Below are positions 28,900 through 36,606 of a stretch of 64,000 nt of DNA, one piece after another. A model generated the notes under the pieces. That model was not told where the DNA came from, searched no databases, and saw nothing but the letters and a program-made list of their open reading frames with translations. How positions within the stretch are numbered: the first letter of the stretch is position 1; every line of letters begins with the position of its first letter. The translations under genes were made by a program, and so were the position numbers. Source of the DNA: Methylibium sp. Root1272 (lineage in GTDB: Bacteria > Pseudomonadota > Gammaproteobacteria > Burkholderiales > Burkholderiaceae_C); assembly GCF_001425905.1 (NCBI RefSeq), contig NZ_LMDY01000001.1, positions 378,890 to 442,889 of the forward strand. The letters run 5' to 3'.

Positions 28900-29388
28900 A
28901 TGAAGATCGGTGAACTGGCGGCCGCGGCGGGGACCCCGGTCGAGACCATCCGCTACTACGAGCGCGAAGGGCTGCTGCCGACGGCGGCGCGCACCGAAGG
29001 CAACTACCGCATCTACGGGCCCGGGCATGTCGAGCGGCTGGCCTTCGTGCGGCACTGCCGGTCGCTGGACATGGCGCTGGACGAGGTTCGCGTGCTGCTG
29101 CGCGTCAAGGACGCGCCGCAGGCCGGGTGCGGCGAAGTCAACATGCTGCTCGACGAGCACATCCACCATGTCGCCACGCGCATCCGGGAGCTGCGGCAGC
29201 TCGAGCGGCAGCTGAAGTCCCTGCGCGCGCAATGCGGCGGGGCGGGCGAGGCGGCGCGGTGCGGCATCCTGGACGGGTTGGCGCAACCGGTGGCACGGGC
29301 ACCGGCGGGCGGGGTGCATGTCGAGGGTGCCCACGGTCGTTCCGGGGGCAGGCGCGCCGCCGATCGCCGTCGGGGATCGGCCGGCTGA
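28900..29388 (+). CDS. cadR: Cd(II)/Pb(II)-responsive MerR-family regulator (CadR/PbrR-like)
   Basis: This 162-residue protein has the N-terminal winged helix MKIGELAAAAGTPVETIRYY, a dimerisation helix, and metal-ligand Cys at 77 (AGCGEVN), 112 and 121 (CGGAGEAARCGIL), the pattern of CadR/PbrR. The C-terminal tail beyond residue 140 is long and Arg-rich and probably disordered. It should bend the 19-bp-spacer promoter at 28461-28491 to switch on the CDF gene and perhaps the czc genes downstream. The start follows GGAGGAGACG. Confidence 0.88.
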   Translation: MKIGELAAAAGTPVETIRYYEREGLLPTAARTEGNYRIYGPGHVERLAFVRHCRSLDMALDEVRVLLRVKDAPQAGCGEVNMLLDEHIHHVATRIRELRQLERQLKSLRAQCGGAGEAARCGILDGLAQPVARAPAGGVHVEGAHGRSGGRRAADRRRGSAG

Positions 29389-29414
29389 ACGCCCTGGCGT
29401 GCAGGAGAGAGGCG

Positions 29415-30036
29415 ATGGATCCGAAGCAGCATTGGGAGCAGGTGTACGGCGGCAAGGCGGCCGATGCCGTGAGCTGGTTCGAGCCGCATGCGGCCACCTC
29501 GCTCGCGCTGATCGAGCAGGCCGCGCCCGGCGGGAGCGCCCGGATCATCGACGTGGGCGGCGGAGCCTCGACGCTGGTCGACGATCTGCTGCTCGCTGGC
29601 TACCGCGACGTCACCGTGGTCGATCTGTCGGCGGCGGCCCTGGCCGCGGCGCAGGCTCGATTTGGGGCCGGTGGCCCGGCGGGTGCACTGGCTGGTCGGC
29701 GACATCACGTCGATGGACCTGCCGGGACTGCCCTACGACCTCTGGCACGACCGGGCGGTGTTTCACTTCCTGGTCGAGGAGGCGGCGCGACGTGCCTATG
29801 TGGCGCAGGTGCTGCGCGCGGTCCGTCCCGGCGGCCATGTGATCGTCGCCACCTTCGGGGCGCGGGGGCCGACGCAGTGCAGCGGCCTGCCGGTGAAGCG
29901 GTACGACGCCGACGCCTTGCACGACGAGTTCGGCAGCGCCTTCGATCTGGTCGAACACCGGGAACACGAGCACCGCTCGCCGGGCGGCGTGGTCCAGCAG
30001 TTCGTGTACTGCTACTGCCGCAAGGTCCTGACCTAG
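29415..30036 (+). pseudogene. Class I SAM-dependent methyltransferase, frameshifted
   Basis: The first frame (29415 to about 29660) gives MDPKQHWEQVYGGKAADAVS and the SAM-binding motif RIIDVGGGASTLVDDLL. The second frame (about 29664 to 30036) continues with RRVHWLVGDITSMDLPGLPY, then WHDRAVFHFLVEE and GHVIVATFG. The two join smoothly if one T is removed from the TTT at 29661-29663 (ARLGPVARRVHWL). So the gene is either broken by a 1-base insertion or affected by a sequencing error. The intact product would be about 206 residues, similar to methyltransferases often found near MerR regulators. The substrate is unknown. Confidence 0.85.
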
Positions 30037-30062
30037 TCTCTGACGGAGGCCAGTCGGGGCGG

Positions 30063-30887
30063 TCAGCTCGACCGCAAGCGCAGCAGGTGGTCGGTCTCGC
30101 CCTTCTTGACCTCGACGACGGTGTCGAGCGCTTTGAGCATCTCGGTGAAGCTGGCGTAGCCGTGGTCCTTGGTGTCGAAGGTCGGGTCGAGGCGCTTGAT
30201 CATCGGCCAGACGTTGGCCTTGTTCACCCAGGCCTCGCCGCGGGTTTCGGCGAGCAGGCGGAGCGCTCGCCGGAGCATGTCGGCCGCCGGGTCCGCGGGC
30301 GGCGGTGCCGCCGCGTCCCTGGCTTCGGCGGCGGCTTGGGCCTGCGGTCCGGGTTCGGGCTCGACGAGGGTGTCGTAGTAGCGGAACTCGTGGCAGCTCT
30401 TGGCCCAGTGCTTGTTGGTGTTCCGGCGGTTGCCGATGCCGATGAGGGTGCGGCCGGCGGCCTTGATCTTCTGGGCGACGGGCATGAAGTCGCTGTCGCC
30501 GCCGATGATGATGACGGTGCCGATGTGGGCGAAGCGACTGATGTCCTCGGTGGCGTCGAGGCAGAGCTTGATGTCGGCGCCGTTCTTCGCCGACGCGCCG
30601 GGAGGAAAGAGCTGGATCAGCTCGACGGCGCTCTGGAGCAGGGCGTCGCGGTAGCGGCCAAAGAATTGCCAGTTGCCGTAGGCGCGGTTGATGGCGACCG
30701 GACCGAAGGAGGCGGCGAGCTCGACCAGGGCCTGCACGTCGATCAGCGGTTCCTGGGCCTTGAAGCGGTTGTCCGGCTTGGCGTAGGCGCCTTCGCCGTA
30801 GCGGGCTTCGACGAGCCCTGCGTGCAGGTTCTCGAAGTCCCAGTACAGGGCCACCGATCGGTTGTCGTCGTTGTCGTTCGGGGTCAA
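30063..30887 (-). CDS. NYN-domain ribonuclease-like protein with C-terminal OST-HTH/LOTUS domain
   Basis: This 274-residue protein has an N-terminal NYN (PIN-like) domain with the acidic motif YWDFENLHAGL, a middle Asp in GADIKLCLDA, and VIIIGGDSDFMPVAQKIKAA. A Pro/Ala linker follows at about 180-200. The C-terminal region (MLRRALRLLAETRGEAWVNK, then DPTFDTKDHGYASFTEMLKA) matches OST-HTH/LOTUS RNA-binding domains. It probably cleaves or binds RNA. It sits between metal cargo and the ICE core genes; whether it belongs to the element's core is unclear. Confidence 0.88.
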   Translation of the reverse strand: MTPNDNDDNRSVALYWDFENLHAGLVEARYGEGAYAKPDNRFKAQEPLIDVQALVELAASFGPVAINRAYGNWQFFGRYRDALLQSAVELIQLFPPGASAKNGADIKLCLDATEDISRFAHIGTVIIIGGDSDFMPVAQKIKAAGRTLIGIGNRRNTNKHWAKSCHEFRYYDTLVEPEPGPQAQAAAEARDAAAPPPADPAADMLRRALRLLAETRGEAWVNKANVWPMIKRLDPTFDTKDHGYASFTEMLKALDTVVEVKKGETDHLLRLRSS

Positions 30888-31031
30888 GCGCTTCTCCCTC
30901 CCGTTCTTGTCGAAGGCATCGTAATGCCTCCGGGCGAGGTTCCCGTGCGCGGCAGCGTTGGGCCCGATGGAGGCGACGCGGGTGGGCGTGCGGCCGGGTC
31001 AGCCGCCAGGTCCTGGTGGGCTATGGCGTGT

Positions 31032-31743
31032 CCCCGCGGAGCGGGGCCGGGCTGTGGCGCTGCGCGTCGAGCCGCCGGCTGTGCCGGCGTCTCGCCCCTG
31101 ACGGGCTGCCATCCCTCACGCGAATCCAGTCAGGCCGGCGGGGCCGGCTGAAGCACGCGGCGGCCCTGTCCCGTGCCCGGGGATCGCGGGCCTGGTTTCC
31201 TTCACGCTGCGCGTGAACGAGGCCCGCTTGGCGAACTGACCGGCTTGCAGGTCGCTGCGCTGCGCTCCGCTCGGTGCGGCGCCGGCCAGATCGCCACCCC
31301 GGTCACCCGCCATGCCCGATGCCGGGCCGCTGAAGACAGGGTCAGACAAGTGCTCGCAGCGGCTTTGCCGCTGCACAGCCAGCGATCAGCGGCTCGACCG
31401 CCGTGCCATTCGCTCGCCTGCGGCGCCCTCGGTGGCACGTCGGCCGCAGGGCCGCCGCTGCTCGTGAGCCTTCGGTCGGCTGCGCTGCAGCCGCTGCGCC
31501 AGGCGGGCTGGCACAGCGGCCGCGACGCTGCGCCGACCAAAGGGGCCGCCGGGGCGCCGGTCGTCCCACCGCGCTCCCCCCACGGCGCCCCCGTCAATGG
31601 ATGAGGGGGACTTGTGGGGGGATCTCATGGCGGTGGGTCGGGAAACCGGCTCACTGCCTCGGCTGCTGCTGAACCCCACCCATCCCCCACCCCTTCCCGT
31701 GAGGGAAGGGGCCGTGCCCACCCCCCGCCCGCCCGTGGGCGGG
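31032..31743. other. Hairpin-rich non-coding region (within the 30888-31822 gap)
   Basis: No convincing gene lies in the 935 bp between the NYN gene and ssb. Perfect short stem-loops with 3-base loops occur at 31032-31046 (CCCCGC-GGA-GCGGGG), 31201-31217 (TTCACGC-TGC-GCGTGAA), 31356-31374 (GCAGCGGC-TTT-GCCGCTGC) and 31477-31493 (CGGCTGC-GCT-GCAGCCG). A longer-loop pair is at 31417-31450. Nearer ssb, two strong stems lie at 31690-31711 (CCCCTTCCC/GGGAAGGGG) and 31728-31743. It could be an origin, a structured RNA or a terminator cluster; the sequence alone does not decide. Confidence 0.45.
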
Positions 31744-31822
31744 AGCGAGGAGAGCCAAGCAGAAGGATCAGTTTTCAGCAGCCAGGACGGGTGCGGCGGG
31801 TCCTTCGGATGAGGAGTTCATC

Positions 31823-32311
31823 ATGGCTTTCGTACGTGTCGAACAACGCAATGCGCACCTGGCGGGCGCGGTCCGGCTGGTGTCGGTGGCGGGCCGGGAC
31901 GGCCCCGTGAGCAAGGCGACGCTGACCGCGATCAGCAACACCCGCAAGGGCAGCGGCGACAACCGCGGCGAGGAGGCCACGGCGATCCAGTGGACGCTGT
32001 GGGGCAAGCAGGCCGAGAACGCGGCGCAGTACCTGGGCAAGGGCAGCCACGTCAACGTGGTCGGCCGGGTGCAGAACAACAACTACGAGCGCGACGGCGA
32101 GACGGTCTACGGCATGGCCTTCACCGCCGAGGAGGTCGACTACCTCGATACCAAGGCCCAGAGCGAGGCGCTGCGCGCCCGCCAGGGCACGGGGCCGGAG
32201 GAGGGCGACGGCGCCCCGGCGCCGGCCGCCGCGCGCGGCAAGTCCGCGAAGGCCCGCAAGGCCGGCGCCAAGGCGCCCGCAGACGAGGCCATGGATTCCG
32301 CGACGGCCTGA
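31823..32311 (+). CDS. ssb: Single-stranded DNA-binding protein (ICE SSB)
   Basis: This 162-residue protein has an OB-fold core (HLAGAVRLVSVAGRDGPVSK, then EATAIQWTLWGKQAENAAQY, then KGSHVNVVGRVQNNNYERDG), followed by an Ala/Lys-rich flexible tail. The tail lacks the acidic DDDIPF-type end used by chromosomal SSB to bind partner proteins. It probably coats single-stranded DNA during ICE transfer or replication. ATG 31823 follows GAGGAG. It opens the plus-strand maintenance block and is followed by the DUF932 gene. Confidence 0.88.
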   Translation: MAFVRVEQRNAHLAGAVRLVSVAGRDGPVSKATLTAISNTRKGSGDNRGEEATAIQWTLWGKQAENAAQYLGKGSHVNVVGRVQNNNYERDGETVYGMAFTAEEVDYLDTKAQSEALRARQGTGPEEGDGAPAPAAARGKSAKARKAGAKAPADEAMDSATA

Positions 32312-32384
32312 ACCCTGAGGTCGGTGCGCCGGGCCTCGGTCCGGCGTGCCGTCCTTTCATCCATCGATCCCGAAAGGAACCGAC

Positions 32385-33242
32385 ATGCACGCGACCCCCA
32401 CACTCGCCACGCGCTTTGCGCGCAACACCCGCGTCCTGCGCGGCGACAGCCCGCTGAGCGAAGACCAGATGCGCACCGCCGCGCCCTCGGTGTTCGCCGA
32501 GGGCAAGCACGCCAGCCGCTCCGAGCGCTACACCTACATCCCGACCATCGAGGTGCTGCGCGGGCTGCGCAAGGAGGGCTTCGAGCCCTTCATGGTGGCC
32601 CAGGGCGCCAGCCGCATCGAGGGCAAGGCCGAATTCACCAAGCACATGATCCGCATGCGCCACGCCGGGCAGGTACAGGCCCGGCCCGAAGCGAACGAGA
32701 TCATCCTGATCAACAGCCACGACGGCGCGAGCAGCTACCAGATGCTGGCGGGCCTGTTCCGCTTCGTCTGCTGCAACGGCCTGGTGGTCGGCCAGGTGGT
32801 CGAGGACATCCGCATCCCGCACAAGGGCAACGTGCAGGGCGAGGTGATCGAAGGTGCGTTCCGGGTGCTCGACGAGTTCGAGGCGGTCGAGGCCTCGGCC
32901 GAGGGCATGAAGGCGCTGACGTTGCGGCCCGAGGAGCAGACCGCCTTCGCGACCGCGGCGCTGGCGCTGCGCTTCGGCGAACGGGGCGAGGACCAGCCCC
33001 CGCCGCCGGTGACCGCCGCGCAGTTGGTCGAGGCGCGCCGGCCCGAGGACCTCGGTCAGAGCCTGTGGACGACTTTCCAGCGCGTGCAGGAGAACGTGAT
33101 GCGCGGCGGCCAACCCGGGCGCAGCGCGCAGGGCCGCCGGCTGCACACCCGGCCGGTCGGCAGCATCGACCGCGGCGTGAGCCTGAACCGGGCGCTGTGG
33201 GTGCTGGCCGAGGAGATGCGGCGCATCAGGGCGGCGGCTTGA
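32385..33242 (+). CDS. DUF932 domain (phage/plasmid-like) protein
   Basis: This 285-residue protein matches DUF932 (YTYIPTIEVLRGLRKEGFEP; AEFTKHMIRMRHA; DGASSYQMLAGLFRFVCCNG; RIPHKGNV). Such proteins are widespread on plasmids, phages and ICEs, where they are abundant but of unknown biochemical role, possibly in DNA replication or repair. ATG 32385 follows GAAAGGAAC; a longer frame from 32346 lacks a ribosome site. Element B of the 26-bp palindrome family begins 23 bp after its stop. Confidence 0.88.
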   Translation: MHATPTLATRFARNTRVLRGDSPLSEDQMRTAAPSVFAEGKHASRSERYTYIPTIEVLRGLRKEGFEPFMVAQGASRIEGKAEFTKHMIRMRHAGQVQARPEANEIILINSHDGASSYQMLAGLFRFVCCNGLVVGQVVEDIRIPHKGNVQGEVIEGAFRVLDEFEAVEASAEGMKALTLRPEEQTAFATAALALRFGERGEDQPPPPVTAAQLVEARRPEDLGQSLWTTFQRVQENVMRGGQPGRSAQGRRLHTRPVGSIDRGVSLNRALWVLAEEMRRIRAAA

Positions 33243-33264
33243 GGCCGTGATCCCGTGGCCGGGG

Positions 33265-33290
33265 CGATGACTTCGAACCCGAAATCATCG
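33265..33290. promoter_or_regulatory. 26-bp palindromic element B
   Basis: It starts CGATGACTTCG and ends CGAAATCATCG; with flanking GGGG/CCCC it can form a 15-bp stem with one mismatch and a 4-base loop (33261-33294). It lies upstream of the gene at 33373. A GAGCAT hexamer (33314-33319) begins 24 bases after its last base, the same geometry as the other three elements. Confidence 0.55.
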
Positions 33291-33372
33291 CCCCGCATCG
33301 CTGCGGCCGGCGCGAGCATCGAGCCGCAGCGTCCAGACCGGGTGCGCCCGGCACCGCTTCGAGGACTTCCCC

Positions 33373-33729
33373 ATGAACTCCGCCCAGCACATCGACACCG
33401 AACACGACGGCTACCGCGCGCGTTCGAGCGTGGCCACCGCCCAGGGTGCCCAGGCCTTCACCCGCCTGCTGCGCCTGGCCGAGACGCGCGACTCCGGGCA
33501 GACCGTCCGCGTGGTGCGCTTTCTCGCGGCGACCTACAACGCACAGGCCTTCCCGCTCGACCCCTTCGAGCTGCGCGCCGTCGATGTCGCGATCAGCGAC
33601 GACATGCTGCTCTGCCTCGATGCGCTGCGGTGGGGGCAGGCCGACCTGCATACCCTGGTGCCCGACGGCGACCGGCGCCTGCAGGCCGTCATCGCACGTT
33701 GGGGCCTGCGCTGGCCCGAGGGCGGGTGA
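33373..33729 (+). CDS. DUF7673-like hypothetical ICE protein
   Basis: This 118-residue protein has a core (AFTRLLRLAETRDSGQTVRV, then FLAATYNAQAFPLDPFELRA, then VDVAISDDMLLCLDALRWG) that resembles small acidic helical proteins commonly found beside DUF932 genes on ICEs and plasmids. I assign DUF7673 from memory of this pattern and with moderate confidence. The function is unknown. It is flanked by two 26-bp palindromic elements (33265 and 33738), so it is probably transcribed as its own unit under the same control as parAB and mobC. Confidence 0.65.
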   Translation: MNSAQHIDTEHDGYRARSSVATAQGAQAFTRLLRLAETRDSGQTVRVVRFLAATYNAQAFPLDPFELRAVDVAISDDMLLCLDALRWGQADLHTLVPDGDRRLQAVIARWGLRWPEGG

Positions 33730-33737
33730 TCGGCCAC

Positions 33738-33763
33738 CGATGACTTTCCCCTGAAAGTCATCG
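33738..33763. promoter_or_regulatory. 26-bp palindromic element C (upstream of parAB)
   Basis: A perfect 11-bp inverted repeat, CGATGACTTTC-CCCT-GAAAGTCATCG without breaks, makes this the most symmetric of the four elements. The hexamer GATCAT (33787-33792) begins 24 bases after its last base. It lies 204 bp upstream of the parA ATG. The 33730-33967 stretch holds no gene that I can support. Confidence 0.6.
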
Positions 33764-33967
33764 CTGCCAGGACCGCGATCCGCGTCGATCATCGACCGGG
33801 CATGGTGCCCGCGCTGCGCCTCGCGCGACGCTCGCCGGCCGGCGCTTCGCGTCGGCCGGCTCGCAGGGTCCGGTGCCGCCTGTCGAGGTCGGCCCCCGGG
33901 CCCGGCAGGGCACCGTGCCCACCCCACGGGTCGGTGGTCCGCGATCCGCTCGCAGGAGTGCGTGCCG

Positions 33968-34807
33968 ATGAAGACCCTCGTGCTGTGCAACCAGAAGGGC
34001 GGCGTCGGCAAGAGCGCCGTCGCGACCTTGCTGGCTCATCACCTGGTCCAACGCGGCCGGCGCGTGCTGGCGATCGACCTGGACCACCAGGGCAACCTGA
34101 GCAAGCCGCTGCGGCTGTCGGGCCGTGCGAGCCCGAGCGAAGCCACAGCCGACGCGCTGCTGACCGGCGCGCCGCCGTCGCTGCCGGACCAGCCCTTCGT
34201 GCTGGTGCCCGGCGACCGGGCGCTGCTCGGCCTGGAGCGGCAGCCGGCGCTGCACACACCCTTCGCGCGGCATTTCCGGACCTTCCTGGCGAGCGTGGAC
34301 GCGGACTTCGACGTGTGCGTGATCGACACCAACCCGAACCCCGACATCCGGGTCATCGCCGCGCTCGCCTCGGCCGACTTCGTGCTGTCGCCGATCCAGC
34401 TCAACCAGGAGGCGATGGATGGCGTCAGCGGCCTGCTCAACCACGAGCGCGTCGGCCTGCGCAAGATCAAGGCGGTGCTGAACCCGAAGCTCGCGCTGAT
34501 CGGCCTGCTGCCGACGATGGTCGAACCCACTCCGTTTCAGAAGGCGAACTTCATTCAGATCGTCCAGCAGTACCACCCGCTGATGATCCGCATCGGCGAC
34601 GGGCCCGGCGACTTTGCGTCGATTCCCCGGCGCTCGTGCATCGCCGAGGCCCAGGCCGACGGGGCCGTGCTGTGGGAGATGAAGAAGACCGCGGCGCGCG
34701 ATGCCTGGCGCGAGATCGAGCCAAGCCTGACGCGCATCGCCGCGATCGTGACCGGGGCGGTGCCCGAGGTTCGCCGCGCGGAGGCCAGCGATGCCGCTGC
34801 AGCTTGA
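33968..34807 (+). CDS. parA: ParA-family partition ATPase
   Basis: This 279-residue protein has a deviant Walker A KGGVGKS (Lys10-Ser16) at the N-terminus, a Walker A' region with LAIDLDHQGN, and a Walker B-like DVCVIDTNPNPD. There is no N-terminal DNA-binding extension, so it is like type Ib ParA or Soj. With ParB it would segregate the excised circular element or stabilise its maintenance. ATG 33968 is 9 bp after AGGAG; an in-frame GTG at 33962 is too close to that site. It overlaps parB by 17 bp. Confidence 0.93.
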   Translation: MKTLVLCNQKGGVGKSAVATLLAHHLVQRGRRVLAIDLDHQGNLSKPLRLSGRASPSEATADALLTGAPPSLPDQPFVLVPGDRALLGLERQPALHTPFARHFRTFLASVDADFDVCVIDTNPNPDIRVIAALASADFVLSPIQLNQEAMDGVSGLLNHERVGLRKIKAVLNPKLALIGLLPTMVEPTPFQKANFIQIVQQYHPLMIRIGDGPGDFASIPRRSCIAEAQADGAVLWEMKKTAARDAWREIEPSLTRIAAIVTGAVPEVRRAEASDAAAA

Positions 34808-35708
34808 CGACCTGGCCGGGCTCGACGCGCCGAGCCCGACCGCGAGCGGCGAGCCGCTGCAGTTGCCGGTCGCCGACATCGACGAGGACCCCGAGCAGCC
34901 GCGGCACGAGTTCGATGCCAACGCGCTGCAGGAGCTGGCAGCGACGATCCGGGAGCGGGGCGTGCGCCAGCCGATCTCGGTGCGGCCGCACCTGCAGGCC
35001 GCAGGTCGCTGGGTGCTGAACTTCGGTGCGCGGCGCCTGCGCGCCTCGAAGCTCGCCGGGCTCGACACGATCCCCGCCTTCGTCGACACCACCGCGGACC
35101 GCTACGACCAGGTGATCGAGAACGAGCAGCGCGAAGGTCTGAAGCCGCTCGAGCTGGCGCTGTTCGTGCAGAAGCGCCTCGCGCTCGGCGACCGGCAGGC
35201 CGACATCGCGCGGCAGCTCGGCAGGAGCCGGCAGTGGGTCACCCTGGCGACCGCGCTGATCGAGGCGCCGAACTGGCTGCTGCAGGCCTACCGCGAAGGC
35301 CGCTGCCGCGGCATGAACGAGCTCTACGAGCTGCGGCGGCTGCACGGTAAGCATGCGGGCGCCGTCGAGGCGTGGACCGCGCGCGAACGGTCGATCACCC
35401 GCGACCGGCTCGCGGCGCTGCGGGCCGAACTGTCGGCCACGGTGGCACCGGACCCGAGCGAAGCCACCCGGCCGGGAACGCCGCCGCAGCCTGTCCGCCA
35501 GGCAGAAAGTCCGGTCGAAATGGACGAGTCACGTTCACCACGCTCCACCAAGCGCATCCATGTCGAGTTCGACGGTCAGGACTACCAGCTCGTCGTGTCG
35601 GTGGCGCCGGAGCAATCCGGCCATGTCTACGTCCGCCCGCTGGTCGGCGGCCCGCGCCGGCTCGCGCCGGCCGCGTCGCTGAAGTTGCTCGGCTTTGTCG
35701 ATGGCTGA
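34791..35708 (+). CDS. parB: ParB-family partition DNA-binding protein
   Basis: This 305-residue protein has an N-terminal ParB/Spo0J nuclease-like domain (LPVADIDEDPEQPRHEF, then RERGVRQPISVRPHLQ, and the CTPase-like ENEQREGLKPLELALF), and a helix-turn-helix (DRQADIARQLGRSRQWVTLA). The C-terminal domain (RIHVEFDGQDYQLVVSV) is probably for dimerisation. It would bind a centromere-like site. Three 17-bp TGTC-N9-GACA sites downstream (35711, 36317, 36809) are candidates. The start overlaps the end of parA. Confidence 0.92.
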   Translation: MPLQLDDLAGLDAPSPTASGEPLQLPVADIDEDPEQPRHEFDANALQELAATIRERGVRQPISVRPHLQAAGRWVLNFGARRLRASKLAGLDTIPAFVDTTADRYDQVIENEQREGLKPLELALFVQKRLALGDRQADIARQLGRSRQWVTLATALIEAPNWLLQAYREGRCRGMNELYELRRLHGKHAGAVEAWTARERSITRDRLAALRAELSATVAPDPSEATRPGTPPQPVRQAESPVEMDESRSPRSTKRIHVEFDGQDYQLVVSVAPEQSGHVYVRPLVGGPRRLAPAASLKLLGFVDG

Positions 35709-35710
35709 TT

Positions 35711-35727
35711 TGTCACTCCGATGGACA
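35711..35727. promoter_or_regulatory. 17-bp TGTC-N9-GACA site 1
   Basis: TGTCACTCCGATGGACA begins 2 bp after the parB stop. It shares the TGTC/GACA ends and most of the centre with 36317-36333 and 36809-36825. It is a candidate ParB or antitoxin binding site. Confidence 0.35.
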
Positions 35728-35791
35728 GGCTGACGTGAGCAGAGAACATGATCCGAGGCTGTATGCGGCGCAATTGCGATACGCTGCCTGC

Positions 35792-35968
35792 ATGAAGACC
35801 GCCACCATCCCTTCCCTCCGTGTGGAGCCGGAGTTCCGTGCCGAGGTCGAGGCCGTGCTGGGCGAGGGCGAGACGCTGTCGGAGTTTGTCGACGCCGATG
35901 TCGTGTTCGAGGCGCTGCAGCGCAAGCTCGACGCCGCGCGCGCCAAGCAGGCGAAGACACGCCGGTGA
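35792..35968 (+). CDS. Small antitoxin (YlcI/YnfO-type) of a broken toxin-antitoxin pair
   Basis: This 58-residue protein begins MKTATIPSLRVEPEFRAEVE and continues VLGEGETLSEFVDADVVFEA. It resembles YlcI/YnfO-type or ribbon-helix-helix antitoxins that precede RelE/ParE toxins. It would bind the toxin and repress its own promoter. The stop overlaps the GTG start of the toxin frame (GTGA). The partner toxin carries an internal stop codon, so the antitoxin may now act alone. Confidence 0.75.
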   Translation: MKTATIPSLRVEPEFRAEVEAVLGEGETLSEFVDADVVFEALQRKLDAARAKQAKTRR

Positions 35969-36282
35969 GCGACCGGGTCCGCCTGACCCGTCAGGCCCGG
36001 GACGACCTCGACCGCCTGTTCGACTTCATCGTCGAGCGCAAGCTGGCTCGGGACGGCGGTGATCTGGATCTCGCTACCCAGGCGCTGGCCGCCATCCGCA
36101 GGGGGATCGACACCCTGTAGGCCTCGCCCTTCACCTGCCGCAAGGCGGGCTGGAGCCCGTTCCTGCGCGAGCTGATCATCCCCTTCGGCCGGGCCGGCTA
36201 CGTCGCGCTGTTCGAGGTCGAGGACGCCGCCACGGTCGCGGTCCTCGCGGTGCGGCACCAGCTCGAAGACGACTACCACTGA
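35965..36282 (+). pseudogene. parE: RelE/ParE-type toxin disrupted by an in-frame TAG
   Basis: The frame from GTG 35965 gives VRLTRQARDDLDRLFDFIVE and ALAAIRRGIDTL, then TAG at 36118-36120 (codon 52). After it, the same frame continues SPFTCRKAGWSPFLRELIIP and VAVLAVRHQLEDDYH to a normal stop at 36282. The whole 105-codon length and the C-terminal signature fit ParE toxins, which poison DNA gyrase. Only the N-terminal half would be made, lacking the residues usually needed for toxicity. There is no frameshift; one point mutation explains it. Confidence 0.87.
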
Positions 36283-36316
36283 GGCCGCCGCCGCTTTGAT
36301 GCGGTGTGGTTCGTGT

Positions 36317-36333
36317 TGTCCATCGGATGGACA
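36317..36333. promoter_or_regulatory. 17-bp TGTC-N9-GACA site 2 (perfect palindrome)
   Basis: TGTCCATCGGATGGACA is a perfect 8-bp inverted repeat around a central G, in the 324-bp gap between the broken toxin and mobC. The length and symmetry resemble parS sites. The rest of the gap (36283-36606) holds element D at 36461, three tandem TCGCA units at 36577-36591, and no supported gene. An origin of transfer could also lie here. Confidence 0.45.
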
Positions 36334-36460
36334 TCGGTGGCCATTGACGCTGCCGGCTCGCGCGAGGAATTCCGGGACGCTGTCTCGGAAATGAGGTCGG
36401 TCTTCCTGGGCGCAACCCTGCTGCGCTCGTGCTCACCGCGAGCTGCGCGGAAGGCGAGGG

Positions 36461-36486
36461 CGATGATTCTGAGGTCGGAATCATCG
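36461..36486. promoter_or_regulatory. 26-bp palindromic element D (upstream of mobC-relaxase)
   Basis: Arms CGATGATTC and GAATCATCG flank an 8-base centre. An AATACT hexamer (36510-36515), a good -10 candidate, begins 24 bases after its last base. The element lies 120 bp upstream of the mobC ATG. Confidence 0.55.
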
Positions 36487-36606
36487 GTCGTGCGACCTCG
36501 ATCCGGGCCAATACTGAATGCGTAGGTGAGTGCAGAGATAGGCGGCCTGCCGCCGGCTTGTGAAGCTCCGCTTGCCTCGCATCGCATCGCATCGATTGCT
36601 CGGACC

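Noticed and set aside
29127-31151. 674-codon open frame across the methyltransferase, NYN gene and intergenic DNA
   Set aside because: Only its section from 29415 to about 29660 is real protein; the rest is antisense or non-coding.
31202-31597. 131-codon open frame on the minus strand in the hairpin region
   Set aside because: No domain, no ribosome site, composition follows the repeats; several frames are open here at once, as expected from GC content.
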